Assembly: GCF_900110895.1 (NCBI RefSeq)
Contig: NZ_FOIQ01000002.1
Span: 373,810 to 437,809, forward strand
DNA length: 64,000 nt
Direction of reading: 5' to 3'
DNA from: Prevotella aff. ruminicola Tc2-24
GTDB lineage: Bacteria; Bacteroidota; Bacteroidia; Bacteroidales; Bacteroidaceae
The translations under genes were made by a program, and so were the position numbers. Of the stretch, positions 1 through 9,421 are shown piece by piece (positions within the stretch are counted from its first letter, which is position 1; each line of letters starts with the position of its first letter). A model generated the notes under the pieces. That model was not told where the DNA came from and did no database searches. It saw only the letters and a program-made list of their open reading frames with translations.

Positions 1-420
1 ATCACCTTTCTTTGCGAGAAAATCCACCACCTCCGGTGCGAAATCATCGGCCAACAATGTGCCGAGATGGAATACCTTTGCTTCTTCATTCCTCAGTTGG
101 TCAAGGGTAAAGGAATCTGATTTCGCGAGTACTCGTTGGGTACGGTCATCCATATTCTCACCATAGGTGTTCTCGAAAAACACGTTGAATGGACTCTCGT
201 AGGCTGTGACGCGGATACCGCCTTTTCTGAGTCTTTCTACCTCGGGCATTATCTCCCGACTGACAGAGGTGATCATGTGAAAACTGACTTTTTGCGGAAG
301 GGCTTGTAATGCCCAGGCGATATAAAAGGCTGACCCTCCGGCACAGTAGACGGTGTTGGGAGGGCGTTGGGTGATAATCTTGTCGCGGGTAATATGTCCG
401 ATGCAGCAGATATCTGTCAT
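1..420 (-). CDS. PfkB-family sugar kinase, N-terminal part (cut by window edge)
   Basis: The first 140 residues are visible; the C-terminal half with the catalytic GAGD-type motif lies outside the window. The start reads MTDICCIGHITRDKII, followed by a glycine-rich CAGGSAFYIAW stretch. That is the layout of ribokinase/PfkB kinases, where the first strand and a GG(S/A) motif hold the sugar. Such enzymes phosphorylate sugars or nucleosides in the cytoplasm using ATP. It is divergent from the pectinase gene, with a TATCTTTG-type -7 box for this strand at 457-464. Family assignment is good; the substrate cannot be told from this fragment. It is clearly different from the other PfkB kinase at 16579. 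Confidence 0.8.
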   Translation of the reverse strand, partial: MTDICCIGHITRDKIITQRPPNTVYCAGGSAFYIAWALQALPQKVSFHMITSVSREIMPEVERLRKGGIRVTAYESPFNVFFENTYGENMDDRTQRVLAKSDSFTLDQLRNEEAKVFHLGTLLADDFAPEVVDFLAKKGD

Positions 421-485
421 TTAGCGTACTGATTGTTTGTTATTTCTTTCCGGCGACAAAGATACGAAAAAATATTTGTGAAAGT

Positions 486-516
486 TTTGTCTGGTTCAGG
501 AAAATGTATATCTTTG
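486..516 (+). promoter_or_regulatory. Bacteroidota-type promoter for the GH28-SusC-SusD genes
   Basis: TTTG at 486-489 and TATCTTTG at 509-516 with a 19 bp spacer match the -33/-7 consensus of the Bacteroidota primary sigma factor. It lies about 30 bp before the GH28 start. A second -7-like box (CAAAGATA, 457-464) points the other way to the kinase. Confidence 0.6.
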
Positions 517-545
517 CAATCTAAATACAATTCTACTAATTATTA

Positions 546-1877
546 ATGACTAAAAGGATATTCTTATGTGCTCTCTTACTATGGTTGACGTGTTCTTCCG
601 GGAGGGGACAGATAATCTATGACGTGACAGACACAGGTGCGGTGGGCGATGGAGTGACAGACGATGCTATGGCTATACAACGTGCAATCGATCAGTGCTC
701 GGCAGATGGAGGCGGTAGGGTGCTACTACCTCGTAATCATACCTTCCTAGCTGGTCCCATTGAGTTGAAGAGTAACGTGGAGTTATATCTGGAGTCCACG
801 GCCATTCTGAAAGCTCATCCCAACGAGAATATCTATCATCTGAGTGCCTTTGGCGAGAACAGAGGCGAGGGGATGCTCTGGCTATGGGCTAACAATGCGG
901 AGAATATCAGTATTACAGGCAAGGGAACCATCCATGGCAACGGCATCGCTTTTATGGGCGCGGAGTTGGATGATTCATTCGAGTTAAAGCCTTTAGCTGA
1001 TCAGAGTTTTGACCCCCGTCCACATGTTTTGACCCTGACTGCCGTGAAAAACCTAACTATCCGTGACGTGACCATCCGTGAAGGTGCATACTGGACGGTG
1101 CATCTTATTGGTTGCGATGAGGCGGTCATCGACGGGATCAACCTACTGAACAATTTGAAGATTCGTAACGGCGACGGTATCGATCTCGACCATTCGAGAC
1201 ATGTGCGCATTTCCAATTGTCATATCACATCGGGCGATGATTGTATATGTCTGAAGAATCGCCGGGAGTTCGAACGGTATGGCTCTTGCCACGATATCAC
1301 TGTGACAAACTGTGTGATGTCCTCGCGTTCATGCGCAATTAAGATTGGTAGTGAGAATATGGATTCTATCTATAACGTGTTGGTCGACAATTGTATTATC
1401 ACTGCTTCTAACCGTGGCTTAGGGATCCAGAACCGTGACGAAGGAACAGTGACCGATATCGTTTTTTCGAATATCCATCTCGACTGTCATTTGTGGAGTG
1501 ATGTGTGGTGGGGTAAGGCAGAGCCGATTTATGTGACGAGCTATCCCCGGGCCAATGGTAATCATAAGGATGCCAACTGGCGTTTTCCAAAAGGACAAGT
1601 TGAAGGGCGTTGCGGTGAGGTGAGCCGTATCTGGTTCAACCATATCACCGCTAACAGTGAGAATGGCTGTTTTGTAGGTGGTGAAGTGCCAGGAAAGGTG
1701 AAGGATATCTTTTTTAATCATGTCTGTGTAAACTTGAACTTAGGAGAAGCGGATTCGCTGGCAATTGACAAGCGACCATGCAAGGGTGAGGGATTCATCC
1801 AAGTGGGACGTGAAGAACTGATAAGGCAGACAGTACCCCTTGTAACGGAAAATGCCGACGTACAAATAAACAACTAA
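546..1877 (+). CDS. GH28 family glycoside hydrolase (polygalacturonase-like), exported
   Basis: 443 residues with an N-terminal signal peptide (about 1-21, ending SGRGQ). The mature protein starts with the pectate-lyase-3-like motif GAVGDGVTDDAMAIQRAID, then a right-handed beta-helix. GH28 signatures follow in order: NGDGIDLD (the first catalytic Asp region), SGDDCICLKN (the paired catalytic aspartates), then SCAIKIGSE and a GLGIQNRD segment near the substrate-binding RIK position. GH28 enzymes hydrolyse alpha-1,4-galacturonosyl or rhamnogalacturonan bonds in pectin. The usual G-H-G loop is not obvious, as in many exo-acting Bacteroidota members, so exo-polygalacturonase or rhamnogalacturonan activity are both possible. 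It leads directly into the SusC/SusD pair and is probably co-transcribed with them. Confidence 0.88.
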   Translation: MTKRIFLCALLLWLTCSSGRGQIIYDVTDTGAVGDGVTDDAMAIQRAIDQCSADGGGRVLLPRNHTFLAGPIELKSNVELYLESTAILKAHPNENIYHLSAFGENRGEGMLWLWANNAENISITGKGTIHGNGIAFMGAELDDSFELKPLADQSFDPRPHVLTLTAVKNLTIRDVTIREGAYWTVHLIGCDEAVIDGINLLNNLKIRNGDGIDLDHSRHVRISNCHITSGDDCICLKNRREFERYGSCHDITVTNCVMSSRSCAIKIGSENMDSIYNVLVDNCIITASNRGLGIQNRDEGTVTDIVFSNIHLDCHLWSDVWWGKAEPIYVTSYPRANGNHKDANWRFPKGQVEGRCGEVSRIWFNHITANSENGCFVGGEVPGKVKDIFFNHVCVNLNLGEADSLAIDKRPCKGEGFIQVGREELIRQTVPLVTENADVQINN

Positions 1878-1908
1878 TGTAATAATACTAACTTTAATTA
1901 ATGTATCT

Positions 1909-4900
1909 ATGCGAATGATTCTAAATCTGAAACAAGGAATACAGAAGGCGCTGTTCTTCGTGTTCTTCCTGTTCTGCAGTACAGTGATGGTGGCACAGAA
2001 CAAGGTGTCCGGAATTGTACAGGATGCAACAGGCGAACCGCTGATTGGTGTGAGTATCCTGGAAGTGGGAACCAACAACGGTACTGTGACCGACATTGAC
2101 GGAAAGTTCTCGCTGACCGTCAACCGAGGGGCAAAGATAAGCTTCTCGTATGTGGGCTATACCCCCCAGACACTGGCTGCGACCAATAGTATGACAGTTG
2201 TCATGCAGGAAGACAGTAAGTTGCTCAACGAGGTGGTGGTAGTCGGTTATGGTACCATGCGACGAAAAGATGTAACGTCCTCTATCACTACAGTGAAGTC
2301 GGAGGATCTGAACAAAGGTGTGTTCACCGATCCAGCTTCGATGCTGCAGGGAAAGGTGGCAGGTCTGACGGTAACCACTAGTGGCGACCCCTCAGGAACT
2401 CCTTCTATCACCCTCCGCGGTGCCTCTTCACTGCGTACAGGAGATGCTATGCAGCCGTATTATGTCATCGACGGAATTCCTGGTGTTGACATTTCGATGG
2501 TGGCTCCCGACGATATCGAGTCGATCGATGTGCTCCGCGATGCGTCGGCCACGGCAATCTATGGTTCTAAAGCCGCAAATGGTGTCATCATTATCACCAC
2601 CAAGAGTGGTCAGGAGGGGAAAACGAACGTGACCTATAATGGTTATGTTGCTTTTGACAATGTACTGAAGACGCTTGATATGGCATCTGCCTCACAGCTC
2701 CGTTCCTCTGGTCTTATCGGTGCCGAGCAAGATGGCGGTGGTGATACTGACTGGCAGGATGAAGTTCTTCGAACAGGATTCAGTCATAATCATAATGTGA
2801 GTATCTCTGGTGGTAATGCCAAAACCAAGTACATGGGATCTGTCAACTATATGAATCGTGAGGGTGTGGTACGCGGAACAGGGATGAACCGTGTGAATGC
2901 CCGTTCATTGTTGACCACCAAGATCCTGAAGGATCGCCTAGAACTCTCTCTCGGTTTGAATGCCATGCAAGGCAAGCATAAGGGTGTGCCCATGAGTGGC
3001 GGCGGCTCATCAAACTCTGGTAAGAGTGTGCTTGATGCCATGAACTACTATTCACCTACCAACCCCGTGAAGAATGCGGATGGCACGTGGTATGAGTCGT
3101 ATGTCGGTTCTGCTAATTACAACCCGCTGTCAATGATCTATGAGGATGGTAATGAGAACGAGTGGAAACGTCTGCAGTTTATCACTAAGGCCTCTATGAA
3201 GATTGTGGAGGGACTGGTATGGCATGTCAACTACTCATACGACAGCGGACAGAACACCTATAGTTGGTATCAGACCCACCAGACTCAGATGGAAAAAGGT
3301 TATAACGGTCGTGCTCATCGAGATACCTACCTGCGTCATAACCAGACTTTCGAGACTTATGGAAACTATGATGTCACTCTTAACAAGGTGCATAAACTCG
3401 GTCTGATGGCAGGTTATAGCTGGGAGGAGCGAACCAATGGTGATGGGTTCGGTGTCACTGTCAATAACTTCTACAACGATGTGACTGGTTTCTGGAATCT
3501 CCGCTATGCCAATAATATCAATGGAATCACTGATGTGACAGGATCTTCCAAGGCAACCATCCGTAATATCTCGTTCTATGGACGTGCCAATTACTCGTTT
3601 AATAGCCGATATATGCTGCAGGCTACTATTCGTCGTGACGGCTCTTCCGTGTTTGGTGCCGATCATAAGTGGGGAACCTTCCCTTCTGTATCTGCAGCAT
3701 GGAATATCACAGAAGAGGACTTTATGAAAAATCAGAGTGTCTTTGATCAACTCAAACTCCGTGTAGGTTATGGTGTCAGTGGTAATGCCATGGGCTTTGG
3801 TGCTTATGATGCTATCGCCACCTATGGTCTGAACAGCAACTCGTTTGAGTATATCTTGCCCGATGGAACCAAGTATACGATGTATGGTATTGAGGCACAG
3901 AACAATCCCAATCCCGATCTGAAGTGGGAACGTACGTCAATGTTGAATATCGGCCTTGACTTTGCTTTCCTTGGTGGACGTATCAATGGTAGTATTGAGT
4001 ACTACAACAAGAAGACTTCCGACCTAATCTGGAACTACGCTGTTTCAACAAGCGTCTATCCTCTGAACTGGATTCGTGCTAATGTGGGCGATATCACCAA
4101 TAACGGTGTCGAATTCACAATCAATGCCATTCCCGTCAAGACGAAGGACTTCCAGTGGCAGACAACGCTGAACCTCTCTCATAATAGGAATACGGTTGAT
4201 AAGCTCTCTAATTCTACATACAGCGTTGATTATGTGGATTATGGTAACCCGAATATCGGCGGCATCGCCTCTAATGCTGACGTACAGCGCATCATGGAGG
4301 GCGAACCTCTTGGTACGTTCTGGACATACAGGCATGCCGGCTATGATACCAACGGTAATAGCGTATTTTATGTTGGTGATCTTGAGAAACACAAGGACGG
4401 TGAAGGAAAAATCCAGCCTGACACCTATCAGGACGCCGATGGCAACTGGGTAACTTCTAATCCTGGCTACGACGACAAGGCGAATTGCGGCAATGCACAG
4501 CCGAAACTCGTTTATGGATGGAGCAATACACTGAATTATAAGAACTGGAGTCTTACGGCTTTCTTCCAGGGCGTGCTGGGTAATAAGATCCTGAATGCCA
4601 CCAAGGCTCACTATAGTTTCCAAGGACATCTGGCTGGTGGCAAGAACGTGCTCGCCGAAATGGTGAACGATAAGAAATGGCAAGCAGATGCTAATGCTCA
4701 TATTCCTGGTGACAATTATATCGAGAATGGCAGTTATCTGCGTCTCTCAACACTAACGCTCGGATATACCTTTAAGGAACTTGGTGGATGGGCGCAGAGT
4801 ATGCAACTCTATGCAACCTGTAACAATCTGCTGACGATTACCGGTTATAGTGGTATCGACCCGGAGGTAAACCTTGGCGGACTTGATCCCGGCATCGATT

Positions 4901-4962
4901 ACCGGGAGACTTTCTATCCTCACACACGTTCGTTTATCATTGGTGCTAAGATTAACTTCTAA
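1909..4962 (+). CDS. SusC/RagA-family TonB-linked outer membrane receptor
   Basis: 1017 residues, normal SusC length. A signal peptide (about 1-30, ending VMVAQ) is followed by a carboxypeptidase-D-like beta-sandwich (KVSGIVQDATGEPLIGVSI, about 32-107). The TonB-box/plug junction is LNEVVVVGYGT, then the plug domain with SITLRGASSLR, YVIDGIPG and DASATAIYGSKAANGVI, and a 22-strand barrel ending in the aromatic IIGAKINF. SusC proteins import oligosaccharides across the outer membrane using TonB energy, with the SusD partner as lid. The SusD gene starts 16 bp downstream and the GH28 gene ends 31 bp upstream, so the cargo is probably a pectin fragment (inference). An in-frame ATG at 1915 is an alternative start. 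Confidence 0.95.
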   Translation: MRMILNLKQGIQKALFFVFFLFCSTVMVAQNKVSGIVQDATGEPLIGVSILEVGTNNGTVTDIDGKFSLTVNRGAKISFSYVGYTPQTLAATNSMTVVMQEDSKLLNEVVVVGYGTMRRKDVTSSITTVKSEDLNKGVFTDPASMLQGKVAGLTVTTSGDPSGTPSITLRGASSLRTGDAMQPYYVIDGIPGVDISMVAPDDIESIDVLRDASATAIYGSKAANGVIIITTKSGQEGKTNVTYNGYVAFDNVLKTLDMASASQLRSSGLIGAEQDGGGDTDWQDEVLRTGFSHNHNVSISGGNAKTKYMGSVNYMNREGVVRGTGMNRVNARSLLTTKILKDRLELSLGLNAMQGKHKGVPMSGGGSSNSGKSVLDAMNYYSPTNPVKNADGTWYESYVGSANYNPLSMIYEDGNENEWKRLQFITKASMKIVEGLVWHVNYSYDSGQNTYSWYQTHQTQMEKGYNGRAHRDTYLRHNQTFETYGNYDVTLNKVHKLGLMAGYSWEERTNGDGFGVTVNNFYNDVTGFWNLRYANNINGITDVTGSSKATIRNISFYGRANYSFNSRYMLQATIRRDGSSVFGADHKWGTFPSVSAAWNITEEDFMKNQSVFDQLKLRVGYGVSGNAMGFGAYDAIATYGLNSNSFEYILPDGTKYTMYGIEAQNNPNPDLKWERTSMLNIGLDFAFLGGRINGSIEYYNKKTSDLIWNYAVSTSVYPLNWIRANVGDITNNGVEFTINAIPVKTKDFQWQTTLNLSHNRNTVDKLSNSTYSVDYVDYGNPNIGGIASNADVQRIMEGEPLGTFWTYRHAGYDTNGNSVFYVGDLEKHKDGEGKIQPDTYQDADGNWVTSNPGYDDKANCGNAQPKLVYGWSNTLNYKNWSLTAFFQGVLGNKILNATKAHYSFQGHLAGGKNVLAEMVNDKKWQADANAHIPGDNYIENGSYLRLSTLTLGYTFKELGGWAQSMQLYATCNNLLTITGYSGIDPEVNLGGLDPGIDYRETFYPHTRSFIIGAKINF

Positions 4963-4978
4963 AATACAAGGATAATAT

Positions 4979-6676
4979 ATGAAAACAAATATAAGAATAT
5001 TTCTTGCAGCTGGACTGATGGCAATGACTGCCAGCTGTACTGATCTGGATGTGATCCCCGAGGCACAGTTCACGGAATATCCCGATAGCGAGGCTGCCGT
5101 GGAGGCTCAGATGGCCGATGTCTATTTCCATCTGCGTGGTACTCTGGGACGTCGTTATATGGAGTCGCAGGCTCTGTCATCCGACGAGTGGGTGGGCATC
5201 AGTTTCGATGGCGATTATGCTGACGGTGGAATATATGCTCAGTGCTCTCTGCATAATTTTGATCCTAGCAGCGCTTCCACGGGTTGGTATGAAGAGGTGG
5301 CTGCCGGCATCACTAAGGCCAACCGTGTGATCCTGAACATGGGTGGTGAGGAGAAAGATGGTACGGCCCAAGCCCGTTATATGCGTGCTTTCTATTCATG
5401 GATTCTGATGGATAGCTATGGTGACACACCAATCCTCGATCACTTGGCTGTTGATGGTGAGCAGATCAACCGTTCACCGCGTGCCGAGGTAGCTCGTTGG
5501 ATTGAGAGCGAACTAAAGACTATCATACCATTGCTGCCTGCGAATGTGGATGTCAGTACTTACGGTAAGCCGACACGTTATACTGCCGAGGCTCTTTTAG
5601 TGAAACTTTATATTAACTGGCCCGTCTATACTGCTAGTGATGTGACCGCATACGATGCTGCCAATTATAATAATGAGCATCTGAACGATGTGGTGACTCT
5701 TTGCGACGATATCATCAACTCAGGTCAGTTTAGTCTTTCTGAGGGTGCCGACGGTTATCGTTCGAAGTTCTGGCCCAATAATGGTTATCAGGTGAAGGAT
5801 TTTATCTACGCGATGCCTTATGACGCCATTACTGCACAGGGCTTCCAGTATTGTCGTCCGCGTATCTGGCGTCAGGGACGTAACGATGGCAATGGTGGTG
5901 CAGGCTATTTCGGCTCTGATATAGGAAACTCCACGGGTGGAAACTTCTCTATCTCACCCGAATTCGCCGATGTGTTGATGGCATTGGAGAGTGATGATCG
6001 TCAGGAGAATATTCTGGCTGGACAGATTTACATGTTTGATCCTACGACATATGCTAAGACCTCTACACCGTATAAGTACAAAGATGAGGCGATTTGTCTC
6101 GACAAAACCATCCGTCTGAAATGGGTCGACGCTGAGGGTGATCCGCATTATGTCGAGTATGAGGATGGTATTAAGAACACGTCACTCTATCCTGCTGACT
6201 GTGCCATGTTGAATACGGGTAAGGACGTGAAGGGTTGGAGTCAGGGCTATAAGTCGGTGAAATACTTCGTAATCCGCGAGGACTTTATCAACGGGCGCAA
6301 TCAGTCAAACGATTTGCCCATCTTCCGTTACGCCGATATCCTGCTGACGAAGGCTGAGGCTATCACCCGTGGTGCATCTGTCACAAATGACCAGACTGCT
6401 CAAACCTTGTTCAACGAGATCCGTTCTTACGTACATGCGCCACTGATCACAGAAGCTCCATCGCTGGAGGATATCTATGCAGAGCGTGGTCGTGAGTTGT
6501 TCGACGAGAATTGGCGTCGTAACGACATGATCCGTTTTGGGCATTTCGAGGATGAGTATGGTTTTCATCGCAAGGGCTTCCCAACGGCTCGTTTCGATAA
6601 GGAGTGTCGCGTGTTCCCTATTCCGCAAGGGGTACTTAACACAAACACTAACTGGCAGCAGAACGCTGGTTATTAA
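4979..6676 (+). CDS. SusD/RagB-family outer membrane lipoprotein
   Basis: 565 residues. The lipobox MTASC places the lipidated cysteine at residue 20. Typical SusD stretches are present: a TPR-rich N-terminal half with TKANRVILNMG and YMRAFYSWILMDSYGDTPIL, and the C-terminal RagB/SusD region with FRYADILLTKAEAITRG and ERGRELFDENWRRNDMIRFG. SusD proteins bind the glycan at the cell surface and close over the SusC channel. It is the last gene of the GH28-SusC-SusD set and is followed by a hairpin at 6708-6735. The ligand is presumably pectin-derived by context; the sequence alone does not specify it. Confidence 0.94.
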   Translation: MKTNIRIFLAAGLMAMTASCTDLDVIPEAQFTEYPDSEAAVEAQMADVYFHLRGTLGRRYMESQALSSDEWVGISFDGDYADGGIYAQCSLHNFDPSSASTGWYEEVAAGITKANRVILNMGGEEKDGTAQARYMRAFYSWILMDSYGDTPILDHLAVDGEQINRSPRAEVARWIESELKTIIPLLPANVDVSTYGKPTRYTAEALLVKLYINWPVYTASDVTAYDAANYNNEHLNDVVTLCDDIINSGQFSLSEGADGYRSKFWPNNGYQVKDFIYAMPYDAITAQGFQYCRPRIWRQGRNDGNGGAGYFGSDIGNSTGGNFSISPEFADVLMALESDDRQENILAGQIYMFDPTTYAKTSTPYKYKDEAICLDKTIRLKWVDAEGDPHYVEYEDGIKNTSLYPADCAMLNTGKDVKGWSQGYKSVKYFVIREDFINGRNQSNDLPIFRYADILLTKAEAITRGASVTNDQTAQTLFNEIRSYVHAPLITEAPSLEDIYAERGRELFDENWRRNDMIRFGHFEDEYGFHRKGFPTARFDKECRVFPIPQGVLNTNTNWQQNAGY

Positions 6677-6707
6677 ATGGAATAACCTAATAACATCATG
6701 ATCTCCT

Positions 6708-6735
6708 CTGGGCAGCCTTTTTTGTGGCTGCCCAG
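6708..6735 (+). terminator. Hairpin after the SusC/SusD genes
   Basis: A perfect 10 bp stem (6708-6717 with 6726-6735) closes a T-rich 8-nt loop. It sits 31 bp after the SusD stop. There is no long T-run after the stem, so termination strength is uncertain. Confidence 0.6.
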
Positions 6736-6807
6736 ACTATTATTATAAGAAGTTTTGTGATGCTAGGGCTCTAAGAAGAAATAAATATAAAAAAACGGGA
6801 GGATGTG

Positions 6808-6838
6808 TTGGTGTTCAGAAAAAAAAGCAATACTTTTG
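6808..6838 (+). promoter_or_regulatory. Promoter of the triple-sensor/GH92/phosphatase operon
   Basis: TTG at 6808-6810 and TACTTTTG at 6831-6838 are separated by 20 bp, the Bacteroidota consensus layout. The box is about 35 bp before the first sensor gene. No other convincing promoter was seen before 15201, supporting one long transcript. Confidence 0.6.
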
Positions 6839-6873
6839 CACTACTAAAAGCCATAAACCAGAAAGATTGATCC

Positions 6874-7887
6874 GTGAAACAGATACCCAAACCTATAGTT
6901 AATAAGTTAAGTCGATATGTATTACTGACAATGTTGGTAGTCATGATAGTCGTATTAGCCTTATCTTTCAGGATATGCTATCATGCTGTAAGAGCAGAGT
7001 CCCATGTCCGTTATGTAGGTATGATGAATGTCGCTTCCGAAAAGATTGCCAAAACCATCAGAGGTATGGAGATGAATGCAAAGAACGTATTCGATGAAGT
7101 AGAGAAACACATGAGTTCTCCAGAAACGGTGGTCGCTGCCTTGGAAAGTAAGACAAGTCTGAACCCTGATGTGAGAGGCTATTTTGCTGCCTTCGAACCC
7201 AACTATTTCGAGCAGAAGGGAAGGTGGTTTGAGCCTTATGTGCACCATGTCGATAGTAGTGAGTTCGTTGTTCGACAAGTGGGCTCAGCCCGTCATGACT
7301 ATACGAAGTCTGACTGGTATGTACGTGCAAAGGAACTGGGAAAGAGTTTCTGGTCTGAACCATATTATTACTATGACGGAACGAGTATTAGTGGTCATTA
7401 TTGCACCTTTGTTAAACCAATCTACAACGTGGCAGGGCATCTGGTCTGTGTTTGCGGAGCGGACATGACCTTTGAATGGTTGACCAAGGAACTGCAGCAG
7501 ATTGACGATGATGGCAGAGAGGACGATATGTTGAATATGTATCGTATGAATAGGAAGTTCGACTTTTATACCGTTGTCCTCAACAAAGATGGTGGTTGTA
7601 TTGCCTATCCGGTGGAGAAGAGTGTACCAATCAAGGATAAGGACATTATTCGCGACCTCAAAGAGAAGAAAAGCGGAATGGTTGATATGGAGATCGATGG
7701 TGTGCCATCGACGGTATATTATGGACCGATAGAATATATTGATTGGTCGGTGGCTGTCGTAGTGCCGAGAGAGGATACCCAGAAGCCTTTGCTTTGGCTG
7801 GGGCTGGTTCTCCTGTCTGTCGCTGTGGCGGGAATAGTGGTGGTGTGGCTGATATGTCGTCGTATGAGATATGTTGAGGCTGTCTAG
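6874..7887 (+). CDS. Stand-alone Cache-domain membrane sensor without output domain
   Basis: 337 residues starting with GTG. One membrane helix lies at about 17-36 and a second at about 309-328, with a periplasmic double-Cache-like domain between them. Cache landmarks are YFAAFEPNY, SDWYVRAKELGKSFWSEPYYYY, HYCTFVKPIY and the GADMTF strand, in the same order as in the next two proteins. After the second helix only about ten residues remain (CRRMRYVEAV), so there is no HAMP, kinase, GGDEF or other signalling module. It may sense a small molecule and act through its neighbours, or be a decoy. The next gene starts 17 bases before its stop in another frame with its own membrane helix, so it does not look like a broken kinase. 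Function is inferred. Confidence 0.8.
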   Translation: MKQIPKPIVNKLSRYVLLTMLVVMIVVLALSFRICYHAVRAESHVRYVGMMNVASEKIAKTIRGMEMNAKNVFDEVEKHMSSPETVVAALESKTSLNPDVRGYFAAFEPNYFEQKGRWFEPYVHHVDSSEFVVRQVGSARHDYTKSDWYVRAKELGKSFWSEPYYYYDGTSISGHYCTFVKPIYNVAGHLVCVCGADMTFEWLTKELQQIDDDGREDDMLNMYRMNRKFDFYTVVLNKDGGCIAYPVEKSVPIKDKDIIRDLKEKKSGMVDMEIDGVPSTVYYGPIEYIDWSVAVVVPREDTQKPLLWLGLVLLSVAVAGIVVVWLICRRMRYVEAV

Positions 7888-9421
7888 ATTCATTCCCAAG
7901 ACTCTGTCGCTCAAACTAAGCCTGATGGTTTGCTTTGAGATTGCGTTGCTGCTCTCGCTTTCTTTGGCAGTGATGTTCTACTTTTCGCGTAAGGCTTTAA
8001 GGGAAGAGGCAATGCATGATGCGGAGCAGACACTGGAGGGAACGGCGCAGCATGTCGACAACATCCTATTGGGCGTGGAGCAGTCGGTTGGCAACTTCTA
8101 TTGGGAACTATTAGCACATCTTGACCAACCAGATCGTATGTTCATTTATAGTCGGAAAATCGTAGAGTGTAACCCCAATATCGTGGGTTGTGCAATTGCC
8201 TTTAAACCGAATTATTATCCTGATCGTGAATTGTTTATGGCCTATATTCATCGTCAGGACAACAGGGAGAATTCTGGTGGTCAGTCGGAATTGGTGATGC
8301 AAGAGACCTTCGCCAACCGACCCTATACGGAGCAGGTATGGTATACTGAACCTATGAGGACTGGTCGAACCTGTTGGACGGACCCATTGAAGAACGATAG
8401 TACCGAGGGTGAGGCAATCTCCACTTTCTGTTTACCCATCTACGATCGTAGTGCAAAGTGTGTGGGAGTGGTGGCCGTCGATCTAGCCATTAGTCAACTG
8501 TCGCAAATTATTCTGTCTGCCAAACCCTCCGACAATGGCTATAGCGTTCTATTGGCGAGTAACGGTTCATATATCGTACACCCTGATCCGGAAAAGCTGT
8601 TGCATCAGACGGTATTCTCTCAGATGGATCAAGGTGCAGACCCTTCGGTCTTAAAGGTTGGCAAAGCGATGGTGGCTGGTGAGTCGGGGTTTAAGCCTTT
8701 CTACATGGATGACCAGAAATGGTATATATTCTTCAAACCCTTCAAGTGTCTGGAGGTGCCGGGACGTGCATTAGAGAACCTCCATTGGAGTATTGGTGTT
8801 GTTTATCCTGAGGAAGATATCTTCGGTGAATACAACAGACTGCTTTATTATGTGGTTGCTATTGCCATTATCGGACTATTACTCTTCTTTGTACTCTGTC
8901 GTACAGTTTTACATCGTCAGTTGCTACCATTGAATATGCTTACTCGCTCGACACAGCGTATAACCGATGGTAACTACGACGAAGTGATTCCAGACACCAC
9001 TCGAGAAGACGAGGTAGGACAGTTACAGGACCATTTCAAGAAGATGCAGCGGTCGTTAGTAACTCATGTCAGCGAGTTGAAGGAGTTGTCAACTACACTG
9101 CGTGAACGCAGTAAGGTACTACGGAAAGCTTATAAGAGGGCTCAGGAGGCTGATCGCACGAAGACAACCTTTCTTCATTACATGACCAATCAGATGACAG
9201 GACCTTCAGACGCCATCGACAAGAGTGTCACAACCTTGTGCAACAACTATCACGATATCAGTCAGGAGGAGATTGATCATGAAGTTAGCAATATTCAGAA
9301 ACAGACCGACGTCATCATTGACCAACTTAACCATCTGCTTCATGTCGCAGGAAATGATACGGAGAAGACGATGGGACGGCGGGTGAAGTTCGAGAAGAAG
9401 AAGGAGGAGTCTCATGAGTAA
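7871..9421 (+). CDS. Cache-HAMP sensor with degenerate histidine-kinase dimerisation region (pseudokinase)
   Basis: 516 residues: membrane helix about 16-38, periplasmic Cache domain about 40-330 (AFKPNYYPD, VWYTEPMRTGRTCWTDPL, AISTFCLPIYD, GVVAVDLAISQLSQI), second helix about 333-355, then HAMP (RITDGNYDEVIPDTTREDEVG) and coiled coil. The following segment, KTTFLHYMTNQMTGPSD, aligns with the H-box of the next gene's kinase (KSLFIQNVSHQIRTPLN), but Asn440 stands where the phospho-accepting His should be. The second dimerisation helix is kept (IDHEVSNIQKQTDVIIDQLN). The protein then ends with a short charged tail, without N, G1 or G2 boxes. By sequence it cannot autophosphorylate; it could dimerise with and modulate the true kinase. 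It overlaps its neighbours by 17 and 8 bases, pointing to translational coupling. Confidence 0.82.
   Translation: MLRLSRFIPKTLSLKLSLMVCFEIALLLSLSLAVMFYFSRKALREEAMHDAEQTLEGTAQHVDNILLGVEQSVGNFYWELLAHLDQPDRMFIYSRKIVECNPNIVGCAIAFKPNYYPDRELFMAYIHRQDNRENSGGQSELVMQETFANRPYTEQVWYTEPMRTGRTCWTDPLKNDSTEGEAISTFCLPIYDRSAKCVGVVAVDLAISQLSQIILSAKPSDNGYSVLLASNGSYIVHPDPEKLLHQTVFSQMDQGADPSVLKVGKAMVAGESGFKPFYMDDQKWYIFFKPFKCLEVPGRALENLHWSIGVVYPEEDIFGEYNRLLYYVVAIAIIGLLLFFVLCRTVLHRQLLPLNMLTRSTQRITDGNYDEVIPDTTREDEVGQLQDHFKKMQRSLVTHVSELKELSTTLRERSKVLRKAYKRAQEADRTKTTFLHYMTNQMTGPSDAIDKSVTTLCNNYHDISQEEIDHEVSNIQKQTDVIIDQLNHLLHVAGNDTEKTMGRRVKFEKKKEESHE

Noticed and set aside
2843..3750. Long frames on the minus strand inside the SusC-like gene
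   Set aside because: They lie wholly within a strongly supported coding gene, lack any family likeness and have no promoter; shadows of codon usage.
7860..7890. Frameshift splitting one kinase into the 6874 and 7871 genes
   Set aside because: The second protein begins with its own basic N-terminus and membrane helix and repeats a full Cache domain, so the two are separate genes with overlapping ends.
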